Shown piece after piece: positions 53,913-64,000 of a DNA stretch of 64,000 bases (positions are counted from its first letter, which is position 1; the number at the start of each line of letters is the position of its first letter). The stretch lies in NCBI GenBank assembly GCA_003550325.1, contig QKWP01000634.1, positions 1 through 64,000 of the forward strand. Reading direction: 5' to 3'. Under the pieces are notes generated by a model. That model was not told the DNA's origin. It ran no database searches and saw only the letters and a program-made list of their open reading frames with translations. This DNA comes from Gigaspora rosea (lineage: Eukaryota; Glomeromycota; Glomeromycetes; Diversisporales; Gigasporaceae). A program made the position numbers and the translations under genes.

Positions 53913-55264
53913 TATTCAATATACTGTAAAATTAACAAATTATATGACACGGATCAAAGTGAAATCGGATTGAAGATTTTTTTTTTTAACCCTTTAAAAA
54001 CCTACTTACACTCGTTTATGATAAAAATGAACCCAAATCTATAATTTTCGGTGGCTTGTCTATTTTATATATAAAATTTAATCCGTAACATTATTTTGAG
54101 TTGAAGGCTGACCACCCGACATAGGAAGACATTTGTGTAATTGACTAATTTGTATTGATCCAAAATATACGCTTTATTTCTGGACGTCATTTCGAAAACA
54201 TACATATTATTTTCGAGTGATTGAAGTAACGCCAATGGGCGTTTATAAAATATCTTTAAAGAATTGGAAATTGGTAATCTATTACATATCTGTTCTAGTA
54301 GTAATATATTAAGTAATCAGACATTATGTTTGACTATTATGCAAATTTTTAAGTTTTAGATGGATATTTTCAAAAAGCAAGCCAAGGGCTGATTAAAGCG
54401 TTTATTCGCCAAAAAGCCAAAAGCCTCTTAGATGCTTTGATCAAACCAGTATAAACAAGCTAAGGCACTTTTATGATAACACTAATAATCAACTAGACAT
54501 TTTAGAATAGCCGGTACAGACAAAGCAAAAAATTCTATTAAAATACCAATCTGGTGTGATAAATTAAAATGAACTGGTTTTATTAAGATCACTTCCAGAA
54601 CAAGTAGGCCTTTAATAAACAACTTTTGTTCCCCGAAACATAATATTGACTATTTTAAGGACGGTTGTTTTAAATAAAAAAAAAAAAAATCGTCTTTATA
54701 CATTGAGGTTTACAAACCTAACCTAACGGATAACTAACATATTTTATGATTTTCTGAAAGTTTAATTTGTCTCTATATTTGCAAGTTGAATTCGGAGACA
54801 GTTTATTTTGGACGTCTATCCATTGTACTTTTGACGAGATGCGATTTATCGTTGATCACAGTATACAGTACCGGGGTTTTGTTCAAGAGCATCATTTTTA
54901 AAGGGTTCATTAGTGGAAGAGGGTACTAAATGACTATTTTAAAGTGGTAGGATATTATTTTCGGGGACACTGTATGCAGTGGGCCAATGGCAGATATAAC
55001 ACAACCATTAATTAATAGATCATTGTATGCTTAATGAAAAATAATTTTATTTTAGCAGATAGACACATTGACGTTATAACGAATGATTAGAGCCACTCAT
55101 GATTTAAGAAAACCTTTCAATTTTGCTAAAGACCGATAAGTAAAGCGAAGTGCCATTAGAATTGTCTTAATTTGCCTATCTATAAGTACTCAGAGTCGAA
55201 ATTGTTGGAGCATACAAAAATAATTCATTAAAAATTTTTTTTTTTAAAAAAAAGTCTTTCATAA
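53913..55264. other. Spacer downstream of the cyclophilin gene, no gene
   Basis: No protein-like frame. Contains a stretch with AGCCAAGGGCTGATTAAAGC and repeated CCAAAAAGCC near 54385-54440 of unknown nature. Confidence 0.4.
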
Positions 55265-56340
55265 TTAATATTGACCACATTCTGTTATGACTACAGGTAA
55301 TTTTGGTCGATTCCCAGGTCCTGTAGAAACATTTTCTATTTTCCTCAGTGTTAACAAACCATCAATGAGCTTCCCAAAAACGACATGCTTTCCATCCAAA
55401 AAATCACACTTAGCGCACGTTATGAAAAACTTGGGGAAGATAAAATAGTTTTTTTTTTTTGTTGTTGTTGGCAAAAGATTGTTAATACAAATAATAATAA
55501 TAAAATAATAAGAATAATTAATATTGTTAATACAAATAATAATAATAAAATAATAAGAATAATTAATATTTATAAATAAAAATGACAAATTATATACCTG
55601 GCATCCATTGGTATTAGGACCACTATTTGCCTAAAATAATAATTTAAGTGAATGTATATATTATTGAGTTTGGCTATTAAAATAATTTAACTAACCATTG
55701 AGAGAAGACCGGGCCCACTATGTTTAAGATCGAAATTTTCATCAGGAAATTTCTCTCCGTATATACTAAACGAACCAGTTCCATCAGCCTATTATTAATT
55801 TGTAAAGATCTCGTTAAGTAAAATTCTGAGAATAATTCATTAAAAGCATTTATCTTTTTTTTTTTTACCTTTACAAAATCGCCACCTTGGACCATAAAAT
55901 CTTTAATTACTCTATAATCGCAAATATTTTTTTTTTGATTTGACTTAGCAGATAAATTGATTATTATAAACGATCTATCATTGACACTACCTATGAAAAG
56001 TTGCAGATTTATAACCTTGTGGTACACCATTTTTTCTGTATTGAACATAAGATCAGTAAAAATCAGTAAAAATTTTAAAAATGCTTCACACTTAAAGATT
56101 AGATCAACTTACTTATGCTCTCCCGTGCACAATTGTCTAAATGAAATCAAGTGAAAAATAGTGAAAAGTATATACTGAATTTTATGCAAAGCATGAACCA
56201 AAAAAAAACGGAAATAAATACCTAAAATTTTCAGCAGTTTTAGGGACTACATCAGCAAACAATTCTATTTTCATTCTACCGGCCGGTTGGCCCCCAATGG
56301 ATATATCAAAAAACACTATAGGATTTTCTTTTTCTGTCAT
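55265..56340 (-). CDS. PPIH: Cyclophilin H-type peptidyl-prolyl cis-trans isomerase
   Basis: Seven exons on the minus strand: 56340-56222, 56136-56113, 56035-55991, 55911-55869, 55788-55696, 55630-55598, 55429-55265. All are GT..AG and in phase, giving 173 residues (human PPIH is 177). Start [20 protein letters not shown]. The active-site region is [20 protein letters not shown], with the catalytic Arg in FHR, then [20 protein letters not shown] and [19 protein letters not shown]. The His in GKHVVFG, where cyclophilin A has Trp, and the ending [20 protein letters not shown] point to the cyclophilin H subfamily. In other organisms that subfamily binds the U4/U6 (tri-snRNP) proteins and assists spliceosome assembly. 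Exon 2 has only 24 bases. It is divergent from the transporter gene at 58070. Very likely functional. Confidence 0.93.
55480..55569. repeat. Perfect 45 bp tandem duplication in the last cyclophilin intron
   Basis: Two adjacent identical units (55480-55524 and 55525-55569) beginning TGTTAATACAAATAATAATA. They lie wholly within the intron 55430-55597. Confidence 0.9.
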
Positions 56341-58069
56341 TGTTCAATTCAAAATTTTTGATGATTGAGAAATAATTTACGTATACCAGTTTCGTGTAAC
56401 ATCACCGAAACTGATGCATTCCTTTTTTATTGGTTAAAAGATTAATAGTCAAAATAAATGCAGAAATGGTAAATTAAATTTAAAATAAACATCACGTGTT
56501 AACTAACCCTAACCCTAAAAAACTAAATCAAAGAACAGGATAATATAGTCTATACCCCGGGTATATTTTAAATAAATCATTTTCTATTTATTCTGACAGT
56601 ATTCTGACACTGATTGGCTCTATATCATGTGAGCGGAACCCAAGACATTGCTCAATACAGCAATAGAAAGTCCTCGTTACGTTTCGGACAATGAATTTGT
56701 TTCTACTGAAAGTCCATGGTTGAATTACCTAACTAGAATTCACTTAAAATTTTTTTTAGATTCTACTTGGTCATCGGGAAAAGCCTTTAATTCAAAATAC
56801 AAGTTTTCTAATTTGGGGAATTATTAATAAGGGTTATTATTTTTATTTTATTAATACGTATAAAATATAAAATACTGACAATTATGCAGTATGTAGATCA
56901 ATATATTGAATTATCAAATAAGATTATCGAAAAATAAAGTTGTCTTGAAATGAAGGTTTCTCATTATACAATATATAATCAAATATATATTACTGTATTA
57001 TATCAGATATTGTATATTTATACCAATAATGAATAAAGGATATTGAGAAACTCCTTAAGAAAAAGCAAGGAATTTAAATAAGTAATTTAATCAGCAAATT
57101 CTCCAATGTTTGCTATTTTTTTATAAATAACAATTAACGGGTTCATTTCTCAGGTCACACATTGTATAGGAAACCACCGAATTTTAATTCTGTCACACTT
57201 AGAAAGGGTTTCAAAATCTGTTATTGGCTCTACTTCAATAGCATATTGTTTTTATATTGTAATAAAAAAGTAATGAATGAATTACTGAATTGAGCAATTT
57301 ATCTAGATCTAGATGTTAATTATGATTGGTTGTTTCGCTAATGCTCGTGTAACCTCTATAATATTGTAACACGGTAATGACCAATAGGGTAAGTTTCCGC
57401 ACCGTCACGTGATCAGCCATCTGCGACCATAACCAGTCCATCTTCTATTCTAAGAAAGTTTGAAAATTTGGTTTAAAAGTTAAAAAAAAAAACATCATCT
57501 TTTAGAGAAACAACTATGGTAGAACTTTGAACGAAAACTACTGTATGGGGGTGTAAAATACCCATTTTAAAATCCGGTATATTAGGGTTAGGGTTAGGTT
57601 AGGGTTAGGAATTATAGCTGATCAGTATCAGGTATTATTTTTTAGCATTTTAAAACTTATACTGATATTCTGTAAACCCAATTTATATATTGTACGAGTT
57701 AATTCATAACTTAATATATAATCCTGTATATTTTGTACTCGTTTCTATTTGACAAACGGTTTCCTTTTTTTAAATAATAGCATATATAATATTATATAAG
57801 TTGTATTTCGAATTCATGCTCGATAAGAAGCTACAATTACATTACATCTCATGCTAGTACAAATAAGGACAATGTGGAAATAATTATAACCCTTTTTTTT
57901 TTTTTTGGAAAAAAAAAAATCTTGCTTAATCCACTTTGAAAAAAATCACGAATATATCGAACAGTCTTTGCTTGAGATCATCTTCAAGAAATAGAACCTC
58001 ATACTATATTCTTTATATTCTTTCATAAGACATTATTTTTATCTTTACGTTATAAATAAAGATTTTAAA
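56341..58069. promoter_or_regulatory. Divergent intergenic region between cyclophilin H and transporter genes
   Basis: 1.7 kb, presumably holding both promoters. Short telomere-type repeats occur at 56504-56518 (CTAACCCTAACCCTA) and 57582-57610 (four TTAGGG-like units, one shortened to TTAGG). A CACCGTCACGTGATCAGC stretch near 57400 includes a CACGTG E-box, and another CACGTG lies at 56492. No gene seen. Confidence 0.45.
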
Positions 58070-59357
58070 ATGAGTCAACAACAGTTAAACGAAAAAGAGA
58101 TACTTTTACCTATAACCAGTCCAAATCACAAAATGATACCGCGAGGTAAATATGCATAGATTTTTTTTTTTAAGTGGATAGATGTCGTTTAGATTAAAAA
58201 TTGAAATTATATATTTTTTTTACAATTTTTGTTTTATACAACACATGAATAGTATCTATACACTAATAATTTTTTTTTCATTTTTTCGATCGTTAGAGAC
58301 GCGAATATTAGGACTTACGCGAAAGCAATTATCATTAATCATTCTTGTAATTCAAAATTCAACACTGGTATTGATGATGCGATATTCTAGAATTCGACAA
58401 AAACCTGGTGAAAACATGTATATGGCATCTACTGCTGTATATTTAGCAGAAGTTGTAAAGATAATTGCATGTCTTGGTGTACTTTTATATCAAAAAAAAT
58501 CATTTGGACGATTTTGTTATGTAGTTCAAAAGGAAATCCTTGGTCAACCTCATGAAACACTTAAAATGTTCATTCCATCGGCTTTATATGCTTTACAAAA
58601 TAATTTATTATATGTGGCATTATCAAATCTTGAAGCGGCTACATTTCAAGTTACTTACCAGATGAAGATCCTTTCAACTGCAGTATTTTCTGTCGTACTT
58701 TTAGAACGAAAGTTAACTTACTTTAAGTGGTTTGCTTTAATTCTTTTAATGATTGGAGTAACTCTTGTACAATTACAGACCGTTAGTCCTGTTAAACCTT
58801 CGACTAAAGTTTTAAATACTGATAATCTTGAAGAGGAATCAACGGTAGCTGCTACTGCTGCTGCTCAATTACTTTTAGCTCAAAATCCATTAATAGGGTT
58901 ATTTGCTGTTATAACTTCATGTGTTTCATCAGGATTTGCCGGTTGTTACTTTGAAAAGATCTTAAAAAAAACTGATACAAGTATGTGGATTCGAAATATT
59001 CAATTAGGAATTACTGGTGCCTTATTTTCTCTTATTGGAATGATCTTTTATGATTCCTATGCAATATTAAATGGTGGATTTTTGCAAGGTTATGATTCTC
59101 TTACTTATGCTGTAATAGCTAATCAAGCATTAGGTGGTCTTTTAGTGGCAATTGTGGTAAAATATGCTGATAGTATTTTAAAGGGGTTTGCAACTTCTTT
59201 ATCAATTATAATTTCAGGGATCATAAGTTTTTATTGGTTTGATTTTCATCCAACTATACAATTCATAATTGGTGCCATTATCGTCATTATTTCTACTTAT
59301 TTATACGGAAGGCCAGATAGAACTCCAAAAACTTTATCTAAAGTTTCAGATAGTTAA
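58070..59357 (+). CDS. UDP-galactose/UDP-GlcNAc-type nucleotide-sugar transporter (SLC35A family)
   Basis: Exons 58070-58145 and 58297-59357 give 378 residues. A short polar N-tail (MSQQQLNEKEILLPITSP) is followed by about ten hydrophobic helices. Family signatures are LTRKQLSLIILVIQNSTLVL, YALQNNLLYVALSNLEAATF, QVTYQMKILSTAVFSVVLL, GFAGCYFEKILKK, MWIRNIQLG and KYADSILKGFATSLSIIISG (K314 onward). Such proteins sit in the Golgi membrane and exchange UDP-Gal or UDP-GlcNAc for UMP, feeding glycosylation. Which sugar is carried cannot be told from sequence alone. The loop near residues 200-225 is Glu/Ala-rich and variable. The exon-1 start was chosen because the intron joins in phase to the conserved ETRILGLTRKQ; a start within the intron would add an unrelated hydrophobic leader. 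Confidence 0.9.
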
Positions 59358-60110
59358 AAAAAAAAATTATTTATTTTTTGATTTTAATACTAATAATCTT
59401 TGGGTTGTTAATTCGAATTATGTATAGATTGTAGATTGTAGATTGTAGGGTATATAATATTTTATTAATACAAATTAATTTAGGATAGAGATAGAGTTTA
59501 ATTTTATATTATTCTGTTATATAATAATTTTCTTAAAATGTCAAAATTTTTACATCATCAAAAAAAAAAAAAGAGGCCACTAATAAATGAAAGGTCACTA
59601 ATAAATGTTGTTTATTTGGAACGTACATGTTTTGATATCATAAATTCAAGAAATTATCCTGATTGTCTTTTTTTTCAATATATATAAAGGCTTGGCTCTG
59701 GCTTTGGGCGCTGATAATGCTGTTTAAAATAAGGAAACAACCTAAATAATCCTAAATAATCCTAAATAATCGAATTGATCATATTTATCATAGTTGATTT
59801 GATTTATTTATATAACATTATGCTATTTTTAGTGACATATAAGCCCCGTGATCGACAAATATTTTTTTTCATTTAAGGCTAGTGTTATACATTTTAATAT
59901 CATACTGTCATATATTTTTCATATATCTGTATATATATATATAGCTCTTTGTTTTAACGTAACGAAACTATCGTCTTTAGAGGAATTCCTTTCTTTTTTT
60001 TTTTTTTTTTTTTTTCCTTACGAGTAAAGAAAAACTACAAATAAAGTGGTTGGAATTATTAAAGTGGTTAAAATATTAAAAAAGTAATTTATTTATTACC
60101 GAATTTAAGA
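59358..60110. other. Intergenic spacer
   Basis: 3' region of the transporter and promoter of the next gene. Contains a triplet of CCTAAATAAT repeats (59740-59770), a TA run at 59930-59942 and a 20+ T-run at 59996-60015. No gene. Confidence 0.5.
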
Positions 60111-61328
60111 ATGCCGTCGATACTTGATAATTCTTTGGTTGAGCGAGTAGATATAGGCCAGGAAATACATACTCGCATAACCCCAACACAAAAAGAGATA
60201 CGTACTTTAATAATTATCGGAATTTATATAGTTGTGATATTGATTCTTTGGAGAATGCCTATATTAAAGTATATTTTGTATCCTTTCAAGGTATTTTTTT
60301 TTTTTTCATACGCGTAACTTTTCCTTAAATTAAAATTGAATACCTCAATTTAATTCAAGATTTATTTGAATAGTTATTGACTGTTGGATTACATGAATGG
60401 TCTCATGCAGCTGCTGGTTGCTGTACTGGTGCAAAGATCGAAGGAATTGAACTTGATCCTGATGAAGGTGGTGTTACTCGAATGGTATATATATCAATTT
60501 ACACTTATCATTTTATTATTATCTTTTATATAATCTAATTAGTTATTTACATAATTATATCAGCGAGGTGGAATTCAATGCTGTACTTTGCCAGCTGGTA
60601 AATCCTCTAAAAATCCGTTATTTTTAATATTATCCTTTTTTTTTTTATTAAAGAAATAATAATTGTTTTAATTATTTTAATCATATACATTTAGGTTATC
60701 TGGGATCATCACTTATAGGAGCAGTACTAGTATTTTGTGGGTTTAATGTCTTAGCGTCGAAGGTTGCTTCTATAGTTCTTGGAGTATTACTAATTATCCT
60801 TTTATTTTGGGCAAAGAATTGGTTAACTAGAGGTATTACGGTATTTTTTGTAATAGTTATTGTTGCTTTATGGCTTATTAAGGATGGTGAAGGATTGGTC
60901 TATTTTGTGTTATTTGTTGGGTAAGTTTTTTTTTTTTTTACCTTCTTCTTCTCTTTCTCTCTCTCTCTCTCTTTTTATTATTATTATTGTTATCTTTTAC
61001 TAATTCATACAATATATTTTAATTAAATTAGTGTTATGTCATGTCTTTATTCTTTATGGGATATAATGGATGACTTGGGTAAATATATCATCATTTAATT
61101 TATTTTTTACACATTTGTTTATGAACTTTAATGTTAATTCAAATTTATGTTATTTTTAAATTAGTGTTCCGGAAGGTCAACGAATCCGATGCAAGTCAAT
61201 TTGCTAAAATTTGTGGTTGTTGTCCTTCACAATGTTGGGGTGTAACTTGGTTATTTATAAGTTTTATTTTCTTGGGTGCAGCTATAATATTGGGTATAAT
61301 CGTTTTTCATGATACAAATACAAATTAA
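60111..61328 (+). CDS. M50B-like membrane zinc metallopeptidase
   Basis: Six exons: 60111-60290, 60374-60484, 60564-60597, 60695-60920, 61032-61078, 61165-61328 (253 residues, all GT..AG, frame kept). Helix 1 is at about residues 32-55 (LIIIGIYIVVILILW). The zinc-binding HEXXH motif is HEWSH at 67-71, followed by AAAGCCTGAKIEGIELDPDE and GGVTRMRGGIQCCTLPAGYL. Four or five more hydrophobic helices follow, then RKVNESDASQFAK and a final helix (LFISFIFLGAAIILGIIVF). It matches the fungal peptidase M50B-like family; related site-2 proteases cleave within membranes, but the substrate of this branch is unknown. Intron 4 holds a CT microsatellite (60940-60972). Exons are short but all conserved blocks are present. 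Confidence 0.85.
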
Positions 61329-61996
61329 TTTATATTATTATAATTTATCAATTTGTATGTACTGTACTTTATTTTTTTTTTTTTTTCATAATTTAAAACT
61401 TGAAAATTTTTGTAACTTAATCACGTACATATTTACGATTCACATGATTAAACCCACTAGTTCTGTAATTTGAAGACATTCAAGTTTCTTGTAACTTTAT
61501 GATCTTTTTAATATAATAAAATTATATAAAAAATTTATTAAAAATAATTACTATAATATATATATATATATTATACTATAATATATATATATATATTATA
61601 TATAATAATTTATATAACTGCTTATGATAAGCAGATATATAAATTATTATATATTTAATAAATATGCATGTAGATATTTACCGTACTGTACGAAATTCTT
61701 TTAAAAACATTAATTTACCTGTTACTCTATATATTATATTACTGTATTATATAATTAATATAACGCTTTTTTTATTATATAATTTTTATAAATTAGGCCA
61801 TACTAATGACCCGGCAACCCGGCTTTCAATTAATAATTTGACCCGGTTATTGTGGTTATTGTGAACAAAAAAAAAATTAACTTTGTTTTTACGAAAATAT
61901 TGATTTTGATTGGCTGCCTATAAAAAACAAAAAAAAAACGTTATTTTATTTAAAATTTGATTGGTGTGATCTTTTGATTAACGGAGAATTTTCGAG
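61329..61996. other. Intergenic, palindromic TA-rich DNA
   Basis: 61520-61660 is a nearly self-complementary TA-rich stretch with a CTGCTTATGATAAGCAG hairpin. 61790-61860 has a GC-richer GACCCGGCAACCCGGC patch. The promoter of the esterase gene is presumably the last 150 bases. Confidence 0.5.
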
Positions 61997-63751
61997 ATGT
62001 CTCGTTTAAATATACTGTCGATAAAATTTGGTAAGAAATTTAAAATAAAAAAAAAATTAAAAATAAAAAAAAGAAAAATAAGAAAAATAAGAAAAATGCA
62101 AGACTCATCAATAAACTTAATTCTTTTATGGAGTTCTTCTTTCGAACTTACTGTTGGTGAAATAACCCGTTATAGAATTCAATTTGATAGTACAAAACTT
62201 CCTTCTAATACTGCTTGGCCTCCTTCGAACCTTATAGTTAAAATTACTAACGAAACTTCAATCTTATTCCGTGGTGCTGTCTTAAGCGGTCCTTATAATA
62301 TATCAGCTTCTTGTGTTGAAACTGAACATGCTAATAAACTAAACTTACTCTCTGATCATTTTTTCACTCCAAATTTGAAACCTAGTATTAAATGCGGTGA
62401 AGTTTGGGAGTTTGAGCTTAAAATTCCTTCAAATGGCTTCGGTGACTGGACAATCGATATAATATGTGAAATCTTATTCTCTCAAAATAAAATGAAATAT
62501 AATATCAGTTTATTTGCTTGTGTACCTGAAGAAGCTACCGTCGATGACGAACTTCAAATATTTGACGGTGAACCGATTATAAGTCAGGATCGTACAACAA
62601 CTATCTATTCTCCTTCAATAAATTATGAATTTTTAAAACCTCATGATATCTTTAAATTACCGGATCTTACTACTTTTTCAACTAGAGATATTCATCTTGT
62701 GGTATTAACTCATGGAATTCATGGATCTATGTTAGATGAATTATATTTGAAAGAGGCTATTGAAAAAAAATGTATTGATCAAAAAACTGATCGTGTCGTT
62801 TTTTTTATGTCTGATGTGAATCATTCTTATACTGAAGATGGTATTGAAATATGTGGTAAAAGATTAGCAAAGGAACTATTGAAATATATCAAATGGCCAT
62901 GGGGTAGAAAAAATAATTGTCAAGATAATTTTAACAATGAAAGTAATTCTAGTGATAAACCTTTAGTTTCAAAAATTTCTTTAATAGGTCATTCTTTGGG
63001 TGGTTTAATAAATGTATTCTTAGCAGGATACCTATATAGTGTCACAAATGGTGCATTTTTTAATTATGTTCAACCAATTCATTTCATTACCATCGCTACA
63101 CCTTGGCTAGGATCTACTGATTTATCATGGTACATACAGATTGGTCTTAAATTTGGTGTAGTTGGACAAACTGGTAAAGATCTAGCTTTAATTGATCGAT
63201 CCAAAGAAGAACAGGAAAAAGCGAGTGGGGCTGTAGAAGAAGAAACTTATGAAGAAGAACCTTTATTATTAGCTCTTGCGCAACCAACGTCACCATCTCA
63301 TATAGCAATTTCTAAATTTCATAATCGTACTTTGTATGCTAATGTCGCAAATGATTTGGTGGTTTCTTTCCGAACTTCTTCTCTTTACTTTCACGATTAT
63401 GCTGATCAATCACCATTTCAATGTACTATAAATGATCATCTTAAACATATTTTCACTTCGCTTAGTCCTCTTGACATTACGAAGGATTATCTTTCCAGAT
63501 CTATTTCAGGATCATCTCCAATTTTATATGATAAGGTTATTAAACCTGAAGACATTCCACCACCAGATGAAGGAATGGATATTACTATAGAAGAACAAGT
63601 CGCTAGAGAATGGCATAAAGATATGTCATGGCGCAAAGTTTTCGTACGACTTGAAGGAGAAGCTCATACACACGTAGTTGTGAGAAGGAAATGGCTCAAT
63701 GCTGCAGGATGGCAAGTTATTGAGCATTTGATTAATGAACATGATTTTTAA
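61997..63751 (+). CDS. DUF676 (ROG1-like) serine esterase/lipase
   Basis: Single-exon frame of 584 residues. The alpha/beta-hydrolase core has the oxyanion-side motif LVVLTHGIHGS (H239) and the nucleophile elbow SLIGHSLGGLI (Ser333). A likely acidic residue is D453 in YANVANDLVVSFRTSS, the context used in yeast Rog1-type proteins. The catalytic His is not assigned with certainty. The N-terminal ~200 residues form a beta-rich region (LTVGEITRYRIQFD, GFGDWTIDIICEILF) typical of the fungal long forms. The first 34 residues are extraordinarily Lys/Arg/Ile-rich (KKFKIKKKLKIKKRKIRKIR), so the true start may instead be M34 (MQDSSINLILLWSS). Related yeast proteins act on acylglycerols or lysophospholipids; the substrate here is unknown. 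An acidic insert (EEETYEEEP) lies near residue 415. No intron was seen. Confidence 0.85.
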   Translation: MSRLNILSIKFGKKFKIKKKLKIKKRKIRKIRKMQDSSINLILLWSSSFELTVGEITRYRIQFDSTKLPSNTAWPPSNLIVKITNETSILFRGAVLSGPYNISASCVETEHANKLNLLSDHFFTPNLKPSIKCGEVWEFELKIPSNGFGDWTIDIICEILFSQNKMKYNISLFACVPEEATVDDELQIFDGEPIISQDRTTTIYSPSINYEFLKPHDIFKLPDLTTFSTRDIHLVVLTHGIHGSMLDELYLKEAIEKKCIDQKTDRVVFFMSDVNHSYTEDGIEICGKRLAKELLKYIKWPWGRKNNCQDNFNNESNSSDKPLVSKISLIGHSLGGLINVFLAGYLYSVTNGAFFNYVQPIHFITIATPWLGSTDLSWYIQIGLKFGVVGQTGKDLALIDRSKEEQEKASGAVEEETYEEEPLLLALAQPTSPSHIAISKFHNRTLYANVANDLVVSFRTSSLYFHDYADQSPFQCTINDHLKHIFTSLSPLDITKDYLSRSISGSSPILYDKVIKPEDIPPPDEGMDITIEEQVAREWHKDMSWRKVFVRLEGEAHTHVVVRRKWLNAAGWQVIEHLINEHDF

Positions 63752-64000
63752 ATTTGTAAGAACTCTAAAATAACTATTTAAAAAAAGTGAAATCCATTCT
63801 TTAATTATCCCACTTTCGATTTTTAATACCATAGCTTATAGGCATAAAAAAAAGGTTGTTTTATTTATTTATTAACATGTACGATAATTTATCTGTATTT
63901 TATAAAACTTTCATGCATTCTTTATTTCAAAATAATGGAAAAAAAATTTATTTTGGTAAAAGTTTTCTCAACACAAATTTATTATTAAATAAATTCATTA
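63752..64000. other. 3' region of the esterase gene
   Basis: AT-rich trailer with several AAATAA/AATAAA-like words. No further gene begins within the window. Confidence 0.5.

Noticed and set aside
57582-57610. A chromosome end
   Set aside because: Only four TTAGGG-like units, with ordinary genes on both sides; an internal repeat.
1-64000. CRISPR array, rRNA operon, plasmid or prophage features
   Set aside because: No regularly spaced identical repeats with unique spacers, no rRNA-like sequence, and all genes are intron-bearing eukaryotic types.

Overview
The window looks like nuclear DNA of a filamentous fungus with a very AT-rich genome. Genes carry short GT..AG introns, intergenic DNA is full of poly-A/T and TA runs, and transposable elements (TEs) are dense. 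The mix of small GPI-anchored Kre9/KNH-type proteins, Sel1-repeat relics, and CENP-B/pogo and MULE-like transposases of a kind common in Glomeromycotina suggests an arbuscular mycorrhizal fungus such as Rhizophagus. The species is an inference. All gene models below were spliced by hand from frame continuity and protein-family knowledge.

Layout. The two ends hold ordinary genes. Left end: the tail of an unidentified Cys/His-rich protein (3-170), a six-exon ZPR1 zinc-finger gene (1334-3137), a convergent small membrane protein (3324-3815, minus) and a secreted Kre9/KNH-domain GPI-type protein (5698-6488). Right end: a seven-exon cyclophilin H gene (55265-56340, minus), a divergent UDP-sugar transporter (58070-59357), an M50B-like membrane metallopeptidase (60111-61328) and a DUF676 serine esterase (61997-63751). 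The 49 kb between is a TE island with one clear host gene, a second Kre9/KNH paralogue (30581-31510) with the same intron phases as the first.

The island. A 5.4 kb pogo/Tigger transposon (9099-14539) has terminal inverted repeats (TIRs), a TA target-site duplication (TSD) and a readable three-exon transposase. Its first catalytic Asp is Asn, an Arg-Gly-Thr repeat block splits its catalytic domain, and it ends in a PCNA-binding motif. Two decayed MULE-like transposases follow (15938-18016, 24035-25187). Shared flanking blocks show a filled and an empty site for a 4 kb insertion. Further along come several hAT-type non-autonomous elements with 8 bp TSDs, three PIF/Harbinger-like MITEs with TAA or TTA TSDs, a 0.9 kb fold-back, purine-rich satellites, and two copies of a ~1 kb retroelement with a tRNA-like head, poly-A tail and TSD. 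One of those retroelement copies sits in a triple nest (hAT inside retroelement inside MITE).

Assembly caveats. There is an N gap at 51445-51681. A single N at 35718 separates two nearly identical 320 bp copies, which is probably a false duplication. I see no rRNA gene, CRISPR array or functional tRNA gene. The best candidates for something undescribed are the tRNA-headed ~1 kb retroelement and the modified pogo transposase.
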